DNA of 64,000 nucleotides, taken from contig JBOFEA010000018.1 of NCBI GenBank assembly GCA_051647535.1, forward strand, positions 118,635 through 182,634, given 5' to 3'. Positions 62,501-64,000 of the stretch are shown piece after piece. The position numbers and the translations under genes were made by a program. This DNA comes from Brevinema_A sp051647535 (GTDB lineage: Bacteria > Spirochaetota > Brevinematia > Brevinematales > Brevinemataceae). Within the stretch, counting starts at the first letter, position 1. Every line of letters begins with the position of its first letter. Under the pieces are notes generated by a model, which made no database searches, was not told the origin of the DNA, and saw only the letters and a program-made list of their open reading frames with translations.

Positions 62501-62945
62501 GAAATTCCTCAATAAAGTTATATATCTCTTTTAATTCTTGGTTAATTTCTAGAAACTCAAATACCGTTTCTTTGAGAAATTCATAATATTCTTCTGTCTC
62601 ACTTTTTAACTTCCTGTCAAGTGAGACATCTTTGCCATCCTTGTCTTGATAATCATTATTTTCTTCTACTTTTATTGCTACCATTTCTAATGCAAGAAAG
62701 GGATGTATATACATCCCTTTAACATTGTCCCAAGAACTTTCACCCTTATATTTTTCTTCACTTTCTATTAAAACCTTAATATGTTCAATAGATTCTTTAA
62801 TGTCTTCTAATTTCAAAAATCCATGCAAGCTCATCCCAATTTGGTCTTCTAATAAACTACAGTTAACATACCCGTCTTCTTTGTTGATAACTACTTGCAT
62901 CCAACTCTTGTTCTTAATTTCAATATTATTTATTCTTACCTCCAT
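62493..62945 (-). CDS. Phage-type protein with a KilA-N-like region
   Basis: The 150-residue protein contains INKEDGYVNCSLLEDQIG near residue 20 and VKGMYIHPFLALEMVAI near 85. These are arranged like the DGYINATKL and G-x-(W/Y)-V-H-P-x-L-A elements of KilA-N DNA-binding domains. The C-terminal third is acidic and helical. The match is by eye and modest. It heads the run of small genes leading to the recombinase. Confidence 0.5.
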   Translation of the reverse strand: MEVRINNIEIKNKSWMQVVINKEDGYVNCSLLEDQIGMSLHGFLKLEDIKESIEHIKVLIESEEKYKGESSWDNVKGMYIHPFLALEMVAIKVEENNDYQDKDGKDVSLDRKLKSETEEYYEFLKETVFEFLEINQELKEIYNFIEEFHG

Positions 62946-63317
62946 ACACTATCCTAACATTGGTATTATCTATCTCTAGCAACACATCTTAGCTTCAATG
63001 CAGATAGAAGTCAAGTCATTTATTGAGATTTTATTGATTTATTTCTATATATAATAACGAATTAACCTACAACGGAAACAAGCCTCATAATAAGACTTAT
63101 TTCCGTACATCTACCTTGGAATTCCTCCTTTAAATTCCAAGCATAGCAGTTTGTATATTTTGCGTGTACAACACTTTAGCTTGGAAAGGAGATATAGTCA
63201 AGTCCAAGGATGGACGAAGTACCCAGAGGGCATTTTATGTCAATTTTGCCATGGACGGCATAAAAATTGACCAAGGCAACTTCGTTACTTTTCTAATCGC
63301 AGTAGTCATAAATTATC
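62946..63317. other. Hairpin-rich gene-free stretch
   Basis: No convincing ORF. Inverted repeats lie at about 63073-63106 (CGGAAA...TTTCCG), 63115-63123/63133-63141 (9 bp), 63202-63215 (GTCCA-AGGA-TGGAC) and 63239-63247/63263-63271 (9 bp, with an inner GCC/GGC). Several loops or flanks on the plus strand carry GGA. It may be a structured RNA or a remnant of phage DNA. Confidence 0.5.
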
Positions 63318-64000
63318 TTATATCACAAAACATATAGGCTCAATGGAATCAAAGGATTTCATATTGTCGAGCATCTGAGACAAAGCATCTAGCTGATCGT
63401 CATGCTTACCATAAAGAAAAGTCCCCACTTCTTTTTCCAACTCATCAAAAAATATTGCTCCTTTCGGCAAACAAACTTGACCGGACTCGATAATTCCGGA
63501 GTTGACCATAATTCGGTCTTTTTTAGAAAGTTTGGGATCGTAAGCGATGGGATAAATATGATCTTCCTGTTTGATTTGCTGGATTAATGCTATTCCAGAC
63601 GCTTTATTCTCGATGATCATTTTTTTTGGGATTGTATTGATCGTACAAGGTTTTGATTTTTCGCCTCAATTCCGGAAATAATAATTTATCTCTCAAAATA
63701 TCAATAATATAAATTTTATTGTTTTGATATAACGCTGTAATTCCCACAGAATAATCGCTGAAATCATTATTGCTGCTTGCCGTGTCACCTACGGTGCAAC
63801 CTTCTACCGTACCGTAAGTATAAGGGGTTGCCAGCTTTGAACGATGATTCCACCTTGCGGCAGTTCGTCATAGTATTCGAACCACTTCCACAAGCATTCG
63901 CTTGTTTTTAAAAAAATTAAAAATTATGCTGTCTGCATAGACCTTCAAAATTATACGAGCCCATGTTTTTCTTAATATTTTCCAAGATAAATTGAGACTC
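63318..64000 (-). pseudogene. Phage terminase large subunit, C-terminal part, multiply frameshifted
   Basis: Reading the minus strand from the window edge, one frame gives FILENIKKNMGSYNFEGLCRQ then a stop. A second gives ECLWKWFEYYDELPQGG then IIVQSW, and a third gives GDTASSNNDFSDYSVGITAL (the acidic nuclease motif) to PELRRKIKTLYDQYN. The last frame gives MIIENKASGIALIQQIKQ and HDDQLDALSQML to the stop at 63318. The last shift is one extra A in a run of eight (63620-63627). The jump between IVQSW and DTASS is caused by about 44 extra bases (63788-63831). The gene is clearly dead and continues beyond the window. Confidence 0.8.

Noticed and set aside
63240..63312. 24-codon minus-strand ORF in the hairpin-rich stretch
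   Set aside because: Too short, no RBS, and it overlaps a 9-bp hairpin.

Overview
The window is A+T-rich DNA from a Gram-negative-type bacterium. Secreted ankyrin-repeat proteins, an envelope glycan locus, a GHL10-type lipoprotein-like hydrolase and very low G+C would fit a host-associated spirochaete (Brevinema- or Brachyspira-like). That placement is an inference from gene content; no rRNA or other taxonomic marker is present. Strong sigma-70 promoters (TTGACA, 17-18 bp, TATAAT) precede the tRNAs and several glycan genes, and AGGAG-type ribosome binding sites 5-8 bases from the start codon decide most starts.

Region 1 (1-25340) looks like chromosomal core. On the minus strand are a PseG-like/methyltransferase fusion, tsaD, an unrecognised 424-residue protein, tRNA-Asn and tRNA-Lys, secF-secD-yajC and tRNA-Gly. 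Next come four secreted ankyrin-repeat proteins flanking an ECF sigma factor operon (sigma, putative membrane anti-sigma, two exported coiled-coil proteins). A MATE transporter, a beta-rich exported protein, a Cof-type HAD phosphatase, a GHL10 hydrolase, a one-chain SbcD-SbcC fusion, NhaC and tRNA-Thr follow.

Region 2 (25329-about 36230) is accessory DNA stacked behind tRNA-Thr. A 77-bp perfect direct repeat (25329-25405 and 34627-34703), made of the tRNA 3' end plus its terminator, bounds an island. It carries an intact tyrosine integrase, a second frameshifted integrase, small unknown genes, a one-chain restriction-methylation-specificity enzyme and a RhuM-family protein. Beyond the second repeat lies a decayed relative: an integrase remnant, a restriction-enzyme remnant, a small membrane protein and a diverged copy of the same right end.

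Region 3 (36544-53133) is a surface-glycan locus. It has a GT2 glycosyltransferase and a GT42 (Campylobacter Cst-type) sialyltransferase, then one long run of genes: rfbF, a NeuB-family synthase, an SDR, a dehydroquinate-synthase-like cyclase, a FGGY kinase, a ThDP enzyme, two GT2s, an epimerase/reductase, rfbH and rfbG. RfbF/G/H give a CDP-3,6-dideoxy-4-keto-hexose. The NeuB/SDR/cyclase/kinase/ThDP block between them has no standard product I can assign and is the best candidate for an undescribed pathway.

Region 4 (53173-57006) is an Eco57I-like restriction-modification gene with a small membrane protein, next to the 3' end of ssrA. Region 5 (57007-59660) holds tmRNA, an L-2-hydroxyacid dehydrogenase, an exported protein and tRNA-Ser. 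Region 6 (59827-64000) is a decayed prophage-like element: a large serine recombinase broken by one in-frame TGA, a DUF2924-like protein, a KilA-N-like protein, hairpin-rich DNA and a multiply frameshifted terminase.
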